Below are positions 32,937 through 41,553 of a DNA stretch of 64,000 bases, one piece after another. The position numbers and the translations under genes were made by a program. The notes below the pieces were generated by a model. That model did no database searches. It saw only the letters and a program-made list of their open reading frames with translations, and was not told the DNA's origin. This stretch comes from Paenibacillus sp. PAMC 26794 (GTDB lineage: Bacteria > Bacillota > Bacilli > Paenibacillales > Paenibacillaceae): positions 616,474-680,473 of the forward strand of contig NZ_ANHX01000011.1 of assembly GCF_000316035.1 (NCBI RefSeq). The letters run 5' to 3'. How positions within the stretch are numbered: position 1 is the stretch's first letter; every line of letters begins with the position of its first letter.

Positions 32937-34958
32937 ATGAATTGGTTAAATGAACTTTATACAATAAAAAAGCAGGAACCGGACAAGGAAATCGAACGTT
33001 CTTTGGTTAACGCCATCTTCCGAATATATGACCGGTTCCCCCGAATTGGCCTTAGAGAGCGGATCGGACAGCAAGAAATGTCTCTCGATATCGCCGATGC
33101 TTATATCCATGGGCATAATGCCATGATTGAAGCTGGTGTCGGAATCGGTAAGTCTTTTGCGTACCTGATCCCAAGTCTACTCACGAATCAAATGTCTCAG
33201 AAACCAGTCATTATAGCTACATCCTCCATTCAGCTCTCGGAACAGATACATAAAGATTTAAGGATTATTGGTAGTCGATTGGGATTCTCAACGGTTCGGT
33301 CCGTCGTGGGAAAAGGCATGGGTCAGTATGCCTGCCGAAGTAGAGCAGCGGAGTGGATCAATCTTGATGATGCAAACTCCTCCGTGTCTACCCTTGCGCA
33401 GCGCATATTAGATTATGAAATCGATGAACGAGCCGATATTAAAGCTGGGGTTAGTGATGCTGAATGGTCCCACGTTTCCGTGAATGATTGCAAATTTGAA
33501 CGTTGTCATCATAAAACTGCATGTTTGTTTTACGACATGAGAGCGAAATTAAATGCAAAAGCTCACGAGATTGATTTTATTATCGTGAACCAGGACTTGC
33601 TCATACGAGATTTGATGAAGAAAAAAGAAGGAACCAAGAGCATCATCTCGGAACAGCCTGCTCTGATCGTCATTGATGAAGCGCATAATCTAGAAACAAA
33701 AGTTCGGGATGCCAGAACACTCGAGTTCACATATCGGGGAATTTGCCGCATTCTGGATACCACGGTGCAGCTTCTAACTAAGCAGTCCGGGGATAAAAGT
33801 CTCTTCTCACAATCCAAGTTCATCAAAAACTGCGCTGAGCGCATCTTCAAACAGGCAAACGCGGATTTGCTCCACCATGCCAAGCAGGATAACGACCGAA
33901 TCAAAGTGTCGGAAATCAAAGGAATACCGTTAAACCAAATCTTAAACGATTTAAAAGATCTCAGTCTGCGACTTTCCATTTTGACCTCACGCCACGAGCG
34001 GGAGATCGATGACGCTTTTGAAGCCATCAACGGGCTTATTACCCTCATTCGTGTCTTATCTGAAATTGAGGACAACTATCTTTTATGGGCAAGCAGTCCC
34101 CTTAGAGTAACCACAATCAGCATCTGTCCCAAAGATATAAGCCAATTTCTGAAATACGCTTTATTTAATGGCAAGGTACCTGTAATCCAAACATCAGCAA
34201 CGCTGTGCCAAGGCGGGGATACGCTGGAGGAACAATATTCTTATATGACGCACTCTCTTGGATATAAGGGAGATTTCCTAGAGCGCCAACCCTCCCCTTT
34301 TGACTACACCAACCATGCCATGATGTATATTTCGAACAAAGTTCCCTATTACCACCACGATCAACGCGAAAACTATCTTGAAGCAGCGTACAACGAAGTG
34401 GTTCAACTCTGTAATCTAACTCAAGGGAGAACAATCGTCCTTTATTCAGCTAAAGAGGACATGAGGTACATTCACAAAAAGTTGATCTCAAGGGCTAATG
34501 AATACACATGGGCAGTCCATGTTCAAAAAGAAGGATCTTCCCAGGACAGTGTCATCGCCGAATTCAGGAAAAGCAAAGGTGTACTGCTGGGTACTGGTGT
34601 ATTCTGGGAAGGTGTGAATATCGAGGGGTCTGACCTGTCACAGGTCATTATTTTCCGTCTGCCCTTCCCTGTTCCTTCAGATCCTGTTTATGAATATAAG
34701 GCATCTGTAACAGAGAATCCGTTCATGGAGGTGTTTGTACCGGACATGCTTCTTCGATTACGGCAAGGAACTGGACGCTTGATCCGTAGTGAAACGGACC
34801 TTGGTATACTCAGCATACTTGACTCCCGTCTCAGCGCACCGGCTAAAAAGAGTTACCGGGAACAGGTGCTGGACACGTTACCGTTCAAAAAAGTGACGGA
34901 GGATTTTGCGGTTTTGGAGAAGTTTGTGCAAAATAAAGGGATAGGACGTACGGATTAG
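32937..34958 (+). CDS. DinG/XPD-like ATP-dependent DNA helicase with Fe-S cysteines
   Basis: A 673-residue superfamily 2 helicase. Walker A is EAGVGIGKSFAYLIP, and motif II VIDEAHN (DEAH) follows the Fe-S insertion with four cysteines (YACRSR and DCKFERCHHKTACLF). C-terminal motifs include LGTGVFWEGVNIEG and motif VI LRQGTGRLIRSETD. DinG/XPD enzymes are 5'-3' helicases acting on damaged or R-loop-containing DNA. It lacks the N-terminal exonuclease of Bacillus DinG. The ATG at 32937 follows AGAGGGG. It starts 59 bp after pdxR on the same strand. The four cysteines support Fe-S dependence. Confidence 0.9.
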   Translation: MNWLNELYTIKKQEPDKEIERSLVNAIFRIYDRFPRIGLRERIGQQEMSLDIADAYIHGHNAMIEAGVGIGKSFAYLIPSLLTNQMSQKPVIIATSSIQLSEQIHKDLRIIGSRLGFSTVRSVVGKGMGQYACRSRAAEWINLDDANSSVSTLAQRILDYEIDERADIKAGVSDAEWSHVSVNDCKFERCHHKTACLFYDMRAKLNAKAHEIDFIIVNQDLLIRDLMKKKEGTKSIISEQPALIVIDEAHNLETKVRDARTLEFTYRGICRILDTTVQLLTKQSGDKSLFSQSKFIKNCAERIFKQANADLLHHAKQDNDRIKVSEIKGIPLNQILNDLKDLSLRLSILTSRHEREIDDAFEAINGLITLIRVLSEIEDNYLLWASSPLRVTTISICPKDISQFLKYALFNGKVPVIQTSATLCQGGDTLEEQYSYMTHSLGYKGDFLERQPSPFDYTNHAMMYISNKVPYYHHDQRENYLEAAYNEVVQLCNLTQGRTIVLYSAKEDMRYIHKKLISRANEYTWAVHVQKEGSSQDSVIAEFRKSKGVLLGTGVFWEGVNIEGSDLSQVIIFRLPFPVPSDPVYEYKASVTENPFMEVFVPDMLLRLRQGTGRLIRSETDLGILSILDSRLSAPAKKSYREQVLDTLPFKKVTEDFAVLEKFVQNKGIGRTD

Positions 34959-35109
34959 AAGTGGTACACCCAAACGCTATAAACTGTTCAAATCAAATCA
35001 CATGAAGAAGCCCTTCCACACATCAAGCGGAAGGGCCAATTTTAATGCTGGAAGCAAGATATATGCTACAATATATTCCAGAGTTATGAATTCCAAAGGA
35101 GGCATTACC

Positions 35110-35637
35110 ATGGTTGAAAGACCAACTACAGATGAGTATGCAGCTTTTTATGAAGGCTATATCCGGCTTGTTCCTGAAGGTAACATCATCGAACGCTTAG
35201 AGCTGCAAGCCAACATCGTACAAAATTTTCTTTCTTCATTGACAGAGGAGCAAGCAAATTATCGTTACGCCACAGGCAAATGGAGCGTGAAGGAGGTCAT
35301 CGGACACCTTTTGGATAACGAACGAATCATGAGCAGCCGATTGCTTCGCATCGCCAGAGGTGACCAAGTGAATCATCCCGGCTACGATCAGGACGTGCTT
35401 ATGCAGACCCACCCTTTCAATGCATATACCCTGGTCGATTTGAGCGAAGAATATGCCGTCACACGCCGGTCAACCATTCTTATGCTCCGTCGCCTCACCC
35501 CAGAAGCATGGCTCTGTAAAGGGATCGTCAGTGATAATCCTGCTTCAGCTCGATCAATCGCCGTTATTATGGTTGGACATGAGCTCCACCATTTATCAGT
35601 ACTTCGCGATCGCTATTCGCTGGATGTGAAATTATAA
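35110..35637 (+). CDS. DinB/YfiT-fold putative metal-dependent protein
   Basis: A 175-residue four-helix DinB_2-type protein. The three histidines that usually bind a divalent metal are recognisable: KEVIGHLLDNERI and MVGHELHHLSVLRDRY. The family includes thiol transferases for bacillithiol or mycothiol and uncharacterised stress proteins; no specific substrate can be read. AAAGGAGG lies 7 nt before the ATG at 35110, much better than any upstream start. It forms its own unit with a terminator at 35648. Confidence 0.82.
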   Translation: MVERPTTDEYAAFYEGYIRLVPEGNIIERLELQANIVQNFLSSLTEEQANYRYATGKWSVKEVIGHLLDNERIMSSRLLRIARGDQVNHPGYDQDVLMQTHPFNAYTLVDLSEEYAVTRRSTILMLRRLTPEAWLCKGIVSDNPASARSIAVIMVGHELHHLSVLRDRYSLDVKL

Positions 35638-35647
35638 AATTCATTCA

Positions 35648-35690
35648 AAAAGACTTTGAACCTTCATTCTCTGTAGGGTCAAAGTCTTTT
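35648..35690. terminator. Bidirectional intrinsic terminator
   Basis: AAAAGACTTTGA-loop-TCAAAGTCTTTT between the convergent DinB-fold and GH43 genes. Confidence 0.85.
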
Positions 35691-35739
35691 CTCATTAACC
35701 GCTTATCTCACTTCTATTATTCTCATATTGCAAATTTCG

Positions 35740-37455
35740 TTAATTTGTGTCAGATCCAAATACCTTCACTTCCCAAAGTCTTGGCGTGTACCAATTGTTG
35801 GGGTTGTTATGAAGTGCCGCATTTTGCATATTAATTCGTACATACCTGGCAGCAGTGCTCGGTAGAGTATCTGAGGTGAAGCCGTAAGATGTATTATTGG
35901 TTCGATCCAATGCCACGGTCCAGTTTACATTATCTGTGCTGGTCTCAATTTTATATTTGTAAAATCCTTCGGAGCCCTTTTGCATCCACCAGGAGATTTG
36001 CACATTATTCAATTGTTGAACGGAGCCTAGATCTACCTTCCACCAATGTGGCCAGGAGCTGCCTGTACCTACCCATTCGGTTTGATAGTTACCATCATTA
36101 GCATAACTTGCCGGGTTTGTTCCGGTAGCTGTTTGCGCTGTTGCAGGTTTACCTTGTGACAGCAGTTTTCCATTTTGAATGGGAACAACGACATCGTCGC
36201 TTGAGTTATACAGGACTTGATCAAAATAATCATAAAATGCGTAACCATCGGAGAACCAAACGGGAAGCAGTCGTTCCTCCGTTGTTCCATTTTGCGTACC
36301 TGCCCAGCCGAACATCCAGCGATACGCAACCATAACCACGTTGTTACCCGTATCTGGCTTCACCCGCATGACGGAACCCGACTGCGCCGAGAAGGTTGAC
36401 GTGTTGCCAATTGTCCGTAATTCAGACCAATCTCCGTCTATGCTCGTTGCTGATGAATACAGGGGGATACTCGGATACCAACCTGCCGCTTGGGAAGAGA
36501 ACAAATAATAAATGTCATCTTTTTTGATCATTTTGGGCAGTTCCCTGTGTTGATTTTGGTAAATAACTGAAACTTGATGATCCACATCCAGCCAATCGGA
36601 GGTCAACTTATACAGAATAGTGTCCGAATTATTATTGGCCGTAGAGATCAGATACGCCGAATCATCATCATCTTTGAAAATAGAGATATCCCGGGATTGG
36701 TTCCCTTCCGGTCGAAAGCTTTTGTGAAATGTAAAGTCTTCTCCAGGCGTAGCCGAAGCCACCGATACTCTGGCAAGTGTGTAGTCTGTACTGTTTTCAT
36801 AGTGAGCCCAAAAAACAAATTTGTTCGTGGGTGCATGGTATAGGATATTAATCCCCTCAAACTTAGAATTCGCCAGATCGGGATGATCCGTGTAGGAAAG
36901 GACCACTTTGTCGTTACCATACGTGATGTCATCCGTTGACGTCTGTTGAATCATTTCTCCAAAACCACCTGATGACTTTTGCACGAAATTGAATCTGTAG
37001 TAGGTGTCTCCAACTTTAAGTTCATTCGGGAGCATGAGCGTAGATTGCGTTGTGTTATCAAAAGTTGTGAGGTTTTCTGGAAGGCTGTAAGGGGTATATT
37101 CTGGTGAGACAGCTGAGGTAATTAAGGAAGTTCCGGCATATGCCTTCACTTGGTATTTGTACGTGCTACCTATGTTGAGTTCATAATCATCCGTCGTTGT
37201 ACCGGTTAGGGTCTGTAATAACGTATAAGGCGCATTGTTCTCGGATCTGTACAACTCGTATGCAGTCGCTCCCTGGACAGGTGACCAATGGATTTTGGCA
37301 TTGGATACTTCGGATTCATTCTTCAGCACAAACAGTGTTGCAGCGACCTTGGTCTCTTCACCAGCAGCGTGAACGGTTTGAGCTGAGGACGTTAAATGAA
37401 GGGTTAACAACATCAATGCAATGACAATAACAATCCACGATTTACCTTTGATCAT
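35740..37455 (-). CDS. Secreted GH43-like glycoside hydrolase with FN3 and CBM32 domains
   Basis: A 571-residue secreted protein: signal peptide (1-30), a fibronectin type III-like module (about 38-125; KIHWSPVQGATAYELYRSEN), a five-bladed propeller resembling GH43 galactanase-type enzymes (about 130-420; SRDISIFKDDDDSAYLIS with the acidic cluster), and a C-terminal F5/8 type C CBM32 (about 430-571; SYANDGNYQTEWVGTGSSWP, ARYVRINMQ). Exo-acting galactanase or related activity on plant glycans is plausible but not certain. GGAG lies 10 nt before the ATG. It is last in the locus 2 operon, 71 bp after the binding-protein gene. Confidence 0.82.
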   Translation of the reverse strand: MIKGKSWIVIVIALMLLTLHLTSSAQTVHAAGEETKVAATLFVLKNESEVSNAKIHWSPVQGATAYELYRSENNAPYTLLQTLTGTTTDDYELNIGSTYKYQVKAYAGTSLITSAVSPEYTPYSLPENLTTFDNTTQSTLMLPNELKVGDTYYRFNFVQKSSGGFGEMIQQTSTDDITYGNDKVVLSYTDHPDLANSKFEGINILYHAPTNKFVFWAHYENSTDYTLARVSVASATPGEDFTFHKSFRPEGNQSRDISIFKDDDDSAYLISTANNNSDTILYKLTSDWLDVDHQVSVIYQNQHRELPKMIKKDDIYYLFSSQAAGWYPSIPLYSSATSIDGDWSELRTIGNTSTFSAQSGSVMRVKPDTGNNVVMVAYRWMFGWAGTQNGTTEERLLPVWFSDGYAFYDYFDQVLYNSSDDVVVPIQNGKLLSQGKPATAQTATGTNPASYANDGNYQTEWVGTGSSWPHWWKVDLGSVQQLNNVQISWWMQKGSEGFYKYKIETSTDNVNWTVALDRTNNTSYGFTSDTLPSTAARYVRINMQNAALHNNPNNWYTPRLWEVKVFGSDTN

Positions 37456-37526
37456 GTCTCATCATCTCCTTTTTTAGAAGACCAACCTTCCTGTTGTCGG
37501 AAGGCTGATCCAGGTGAAACTTGACT

Positions 37527-39212
37527 TTATTTCAAATTCATTAGTGTCATTACATCCGTCTCGCTGGCTTGGTTGTACCATTCGTTAACTTCTTGGATTA
37601 CGGTGTCTCCGCCTTTTTCATGCCACTGTTTCACAAAGGTATCAAATGCTTCAAGCGGCTCATTGCCATATATGATTTTGGTGAACGTCTCTTGTTCCAT
37701 GGTGGTCAACTGTTCCCACACATTTTGCATCGTTGGCGTTGGTGGACCGTTAAACTCATTTGGCAGTAAAACATCTCTGTTTTCATACGAAATCCGATAT
37801 CCGTCCTGCGTCGTTTGATCCTTCGAGGCGCTTTGAATGAGGACACCCGTGTCGGCTTTAACTCCATTCGCCAGATCGTAGTACGATTGGCCGGGACCAT
37901 CAACACTCGGTGTATTTTTGGTAAATGCCATTTTCCCAACGCCTTGCACAGCCTCTAATGGCGTATTAAATTTCGTTGGATCGAAAGTGACTTCGTCATT
38001 GACGATATCGTAATCGTATCTCTGAGCATAGCCGTATTTGAAATCCCCCGTGCTGAACGCCGCATCGTACATTTTATCGTAGTACAGGAAGAAGGCTTCC
38101 ATGTTCTGAAAGTCCTTGTTAAACATGAACACGCCATCGTTCAACTGTGCGGACTGATAGGTCTTATCACCGTTCACACCTTGAATGGTCGGATAAGCAC
38201 TAATTTTTGCACCCTCTACATTTTTCTCCACGTCCTTCACACTGTCATACAGCCAAGGACGACCAATGATGATCCCTGCTTTCCCCTCCGTAAAATCGGA
38301 CAGTGCATCCCATGCACCTTGGGTGGCCAATTCTTTGTTCAAGTACCCTTTGGCATACCAATCGCGTAACTTGGCAAGTGCCTCTTTGTTGCCATCAGCC
38401 ACAGATCCATAGGTGAGTTTGCCGTTGTCGTTATGCCATTGCCTTGGAAGATGTTTACCCGTGTATGCGCTGAATATCATGACCGGATCGCTGACCCAGC
38501 CCGTGTTGTAGGAATCTTTACCCGAAAAAGTAAAGCCGTATGTGTCTTTCTTGCCGTTCCCATCCGGGTCCTCATTGGTGAACGCCGCGATGACTTGCTC
38601 AAACTCATCAATCGTTGTTGGCGCTTCCAAATTCAATCTGTCCAACCAGTCCTGGCGGATCAACATGACTTCGCCTTCCGTCAGATTCGGCGCAATCGCC
38701 ATCCCGTAGACCTTACCCTCCCTAACCACTGGATTGAACGTCGTCGGGTATTGTTTGTAAATTTCTTTTATTCGATCAGGCATATAGGTTGAGATGTCTT
38801 CTGTAATCTCCTTGACTTGCCCCGACTCGATCAGATCATTGACCAGCATGGTATCATAGACGGGCAGAACGTCTGGCAGCTTCTCGGAACCCGTCAGTGC
38901 CAGCCGCAGCTTGGTATTATATTGTGAAGCATCACCTCCCAGCAGGGTGGTTTGGATTTTGATACCCAGGTTTTGTTCGCCCCAGCGGGTCAACACATTG
39001 TCATTCAACGTCTCACCGTTGATGTACTTTCCAGCATTTTCATCCTGTTGTTTGGCGATGGTGATCGTAAACGGCGGATCATATTTTCCGTCCTTAAGCA
39101 CCGATGCCGGTGCGGTCTCGGAAGCACTCTCCCCTTTGCTACAGCCAGCCACAAGAATAGCCGACAGCATAACCATACTTACCATTTTCCATAAATCGGT
39201 TCTTTTCTTCAT
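37527..39212 (-). CDS. Oligosaccharide-binding lipoprotein of locus 2 ABC transporter
   Basis: A 561-residue LplA/YtcQ-type binding protein with a lipoprotein signal ending LVAGC. Family segments are VLKDGKYDPPFTITIAKQQD, FTNEDPDGNGKKDTYGFT and the C-terminal KQWHEKGGDTVIQEVNEWYN. It is the same length as, and a clear paralogue of, 23004-24689. The start is ATG at 39212 after AAGGGGG. It lies downstream of its two permeases with a 252-bp gap that holds a large stem-loop (39318-39370), and upstream of the GH43 gene. It probably binds oligosaccharides released by that enzyme. Confidence 0.9.
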   Translation of the reverse strand: MKKRTDLWKMVSMVMLSAILVAGCSKGESASETAPASVLKDGKYDPPFTITIAKQQDENAGKYINGETLNDNVLTRWGEQNLGIKIQTTLLGGDASQYNTKLRLALTGSEKLPDVLPVYDTMLVNDLIESGQVKEITEDISTYMPDRIKEIYKQYPTTFNPVVREGKVYGMAIAPNLTEGEVMLIRQDWLDRLNLEAPTTIDEFEQVIAAFTNEDPDGNGKKDTYGFTFSGKDSYNTGWVSDPVMIFSAYTGKHLPRQWHNDNGKLTYGSVADGNKEALAKLRDWYAKGYLNKELATQGAWDALSDFTEGKAGIIIGRPWLYDSVKDVEKNVEGAKISAYPTIQGVNGDKTYQSAQLNDGVFMFNKDFQNMEAFFLYYDKMYDAAFSTGDFKYGYAQRYDYDIVNDEVTFDPTKFNTPLEAVQGVGKMAFTKNTPSVDGPGQSYYDLANGVKADTGVLIQSASKDQTTQDGYRISYENRDVLLPNEFNGPPTPTMQNVWEQLTTMEQETFTKIIYGNEPLEAFDTFVKQWHEKGGDTVIQEVNEWYNQASETDVMTLMNLK

Positions 39213-39464
39213 GGAAACATGCCCCCTTCACTCAAGCTCAATTTGTTTTCTATATAAGTTCAACTAATTGAATATTTACACTGGCACTCCGATGACAGAA
39301 CAACCTTCCGATCGCTGTTATCCCCAGAATTTTTTGATTCACTTTTACAAAGGTGAAATTCTGGTGATAAAGGCGAACGCTCCGCTTCTTCAGGTTATTT
39401 CTGTCCTCTCCGTGATTGTGTAAATTTCAGTTGATTATAGTAATCCAATTTTTCGTCATCCTAA
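39213..39464. other. 252-bp intra-operon spacer
   Basis: No coding potential is seen. It contains the large inverted repeat at 39318-39370 and a small TTCAA-ctaa-TTGAA dyad nearer the binding-protein gene. It is probably an untranslated mRNA segment between permease and binding-protein cistrons. Confidence 0.5.
39318..39370. repeat. Long imperfect inverted repeat (mRNA stem-loop) before the binding-protein gene
   Basis: TTATCCCCAGAATTT pairs with AAATTCTGGTGATAA (15 bp, one mismatch), and a second small hairpin (CACTTT/AAAGGTG) lies inside. There is no T tract, so mRNA stabilisation or partial attenuation, giving more binding protein than permease, is more likely than termination. Confidence 0.65.
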
Positions 39465-40334
39465 CTATTCTTTGACAGCTCCTAGTACAATCCCCTTTAC
39501 GAAATATCGTTGTAAAAAAGGATAGACCAAAATGATCGGTAGCGTGCTGACAAAAATTTGAGCTGCCTTGATGCTCTGTTCAGACATGGCTGCCACCTCA
39601 GACTGGCTCATCGCCATATTCTGCATGTTGCTCTGTACGACAACGGTCTGGAGGAACGAAGCCAGTGGATACTTACTTGCATCGGACATGTACAAAATCC
39701 CGTCAAACCAGGAGTTCCAGTGCCCCACCATAATGAACAAGGATACGGTCGCTATGCCAGGCAGAGATAATGGTAAATATATTTTGCTGAGAATTACGAA
39801 AAAGGACGCTCCGTCAATGAAAGCTGCTTCTTCCAGGGCTTTTGGAATCGTTTTGAAAAAATTGACGAGAAGAATCAAATTATAAGCACCAAAAGCGCCC
39901 GGTAACACAAGTGCCCAAATCGTGTCTTTTAAACCAAGAGCTGTGATCAATATGTAAGAAGGTATCAATCCCCCCGAGAAGAGCATGGTAAAGATAAAAA
40001 ACCACATGAGCACGTTGCGTCCCCTGAATTCTTTGGACAGGGCATATCCTGCACAGGTAAGGATAAACATGCTGATGGTTGTACCCAATACAGTTCGAGT
40101 GATGGATGTTAACATGGCACCGTTGAAATTAGAATTGTTGAATGTTTTTACATAGGCGTCCACGTTGAACCCCACCGGCCAAAATGAAACCATATTACCA
40201 CTAATGGCCGCTTTGCTGCTGAGCGATTGTGCCAACAGATGAAGCAGTGGAAGAAAACACGCCAGACCCGCCAGTATCATGAACGCGTAATTAAAATAGG
40301 AGAATACTCTATAGCCTGTCGTTTTATGGTACAT
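39465..40334 (-). CDS. Carbohydrate ABC transporter permease, YtcP/LplC type (locus 2)
   Basis: A 289-residue six-helix CUT1 permease, paralogue of 17497-18375. The EAA loop is ALEEAAFIDGASFFVILSKI followed by PLSLP, and the C-terminus is RYFVKGIVLGAVKE. A start codon at 40334 (ATG) follows AGGGAG at a good distance. It is 18 bp downstream of the partner permease. Together with the product of 40353 it forms the channel for the 37527 binding protein; the ATPase must be supplied from elsewhere. Confidence 0.9.
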   Translation of the reverse strand: MYHKTTGYRVFSYFNYAFMILAGLACFLPLLHLLAQSLSSKAAISGNMVSFWPVGFNVDAYVKTFNNSNFNGAMLTSITRTVLGTTISMFILTCAGYALSKEFRGRNVLMWFFIFTMLFSGGLIPSYILITALGLKDTIWALVLPGAFGAYNLILLVNFFKTIPKALEEAAFIDGASFFVILSKIYLPLSLPGIATVSLFIMVGHWNSWFDGILYMSDASKYPLASFLQTVVVQSNMQNMAMSQSEVAAMSEQSIKAAQIFVSTLPIILVYPFLQRYFVKGIVLGAVKE

Positions 40335-40352
40335 GATCCCTCTCCCTCCTTG

Positions 40353-41315
40353 TTAGAATATTTTGTAATTGGCGTATTTATAGGCTAGCCTGTAAGAGAC
40401 AACAATCAAGATCAAGCTAATCCCCGATTTGAACAGTCCTACAGCGGTCCCGAAGCCGTATTGCCCGTTTAACAAGGATGAACGGTAAACATAGGTGTCA
40501 ATGATATCTCCCGTACTGTAGACAAGCGGATTGTACAGATTGAAAACTTGATCAAAGCCCGCATCCAGAATATTGCCCAGACTCAGCGTAGAAATGACGA
40601 TAATCATGGGCAACATGCTAGGCAAGGTAACGTATCGAATTTGCTGCCGGCGTGTGGCGCCATCGATCTCGGCCGCTTCGTAATAAGATGGATTAATCCC
40701 TGCAATGGTCGCTAAGTAGACAATCATGCCGAAGCCAAAGCTCTTCCACACATCGCTGATCACAACCGTGAATCGAAACAGATCAGGATCACCCAAGAAG
40801 TAAATGGGATCGTTCCCGAAAATCTGGGTCAAGATGTGATTGATTCCTCCGTCTAATCCGAGAATGTCAATCATCAACCCTGCCACAGTAACCCAGGACA
40901 AGAAATGTGGCAGATACACCAGTGTCTGTACACTTTTCTTAATGCCCATATTTCGGATCTCACTCAGCAGAATAGCCATGACGATCGGAACGATAATACC
41001 TACGATAATTTTAGAAACGGCGATAATTAACGTATTAACTATCGCTTGTGTTGCTTCTTTGTACTGGAAAATTCGTTCGAAATTATCTAACCCGATCCAC
41101 CGTGAACCTGTGATGCCCAGCCATGGTTTGTAGTCCTGAAATGCCATAAGCAAACCTACCATCGGGCCATAAGAAAAGATGCAGACAAACACAAAAGCGG
41201 GAATACACAGTACGTACAAAGGCCAGCTTTTCTTGATTTCCTTTTTGAATGAAGTCCGCTGGGAAAGCTTTGTTTTTGTTTTTTTTACGGATCTGGCGGG
41301 CACAATCTCGTTAAT
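40353..41315 (-). CDS. Carbohydrate ABC transporter permease, LplB/YteP type (locus 2), apparent ATT start
   Basis: A six-helix permease, paralogue of 18391-19356 (YGPMVGLLMAFQDYKPWLGI; EAA loop YYEAAEIDGATRRQQIRYV; GLFKSGISLILIVVSYRLAYKYANY). A strong GAGGAGG at 41330-41324 is followed 8 nt later by ATT (41315-41313). Starting there gives 320 residues, almost exactly the 321 of its paralogue. The only canonical in-frame starts are a distant TTG at 41399 without a ribosome-binding site and a GTG four codons later that is too far from the site. ATT is a rare but known start codon; an ATG-to-ATT change is the simple explanation. First gene of the locus 2 operon. Confidence 0.78.
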   Translation of the reverse strand: MNEIVPARSVKKTKTKLSQRTSFKKEIKKSWPLYVLCIPAFVFVCIFSYGPMVGLLMAFQDYKPWLGITGSRWIGLDNFERIFQYKEATQAIVNTLIIAVSKIIVGIIVPIVMAILLSEIRNMGIKKSVQTLVYLPHFLSWVTVAGLMIDILGLDGGINHILTQIFGNDPIYFLGDPDLFRFTVVISDVWKSFGFGMIVYLATIAGINPSYYEAAEIDGATRRQQIRYVTLPSMLPMIIVISTLSLGNILDAGFDQVFNLYNPLVYSTGDIIDTYVYRSSLLNGQYGFGTAVGLFKSGISLILIVVSYRLAYKYANYKIF

Positions 41316-41553
41316 GTTGCATACCTCCTCTATGATGGCTTTTCGAAAGCGATCCTTGAAGATAAGCTTAACAAAAGCGCTTGCACTCCAAAATGCCAAA
41401 ATTTCAAGATCATCACCCCACCCTGAAGTACTTTAAAATCGCTTTCATTTATCGCTGTTGCTGCCCTTCCGCTTTTCGAAGGTTTGGCTTATATTAAAGT
41501 TAATCCGATCTGGAGTTTAACTTCTACGTTTAGCGATGTGAAAGGAAACACAT

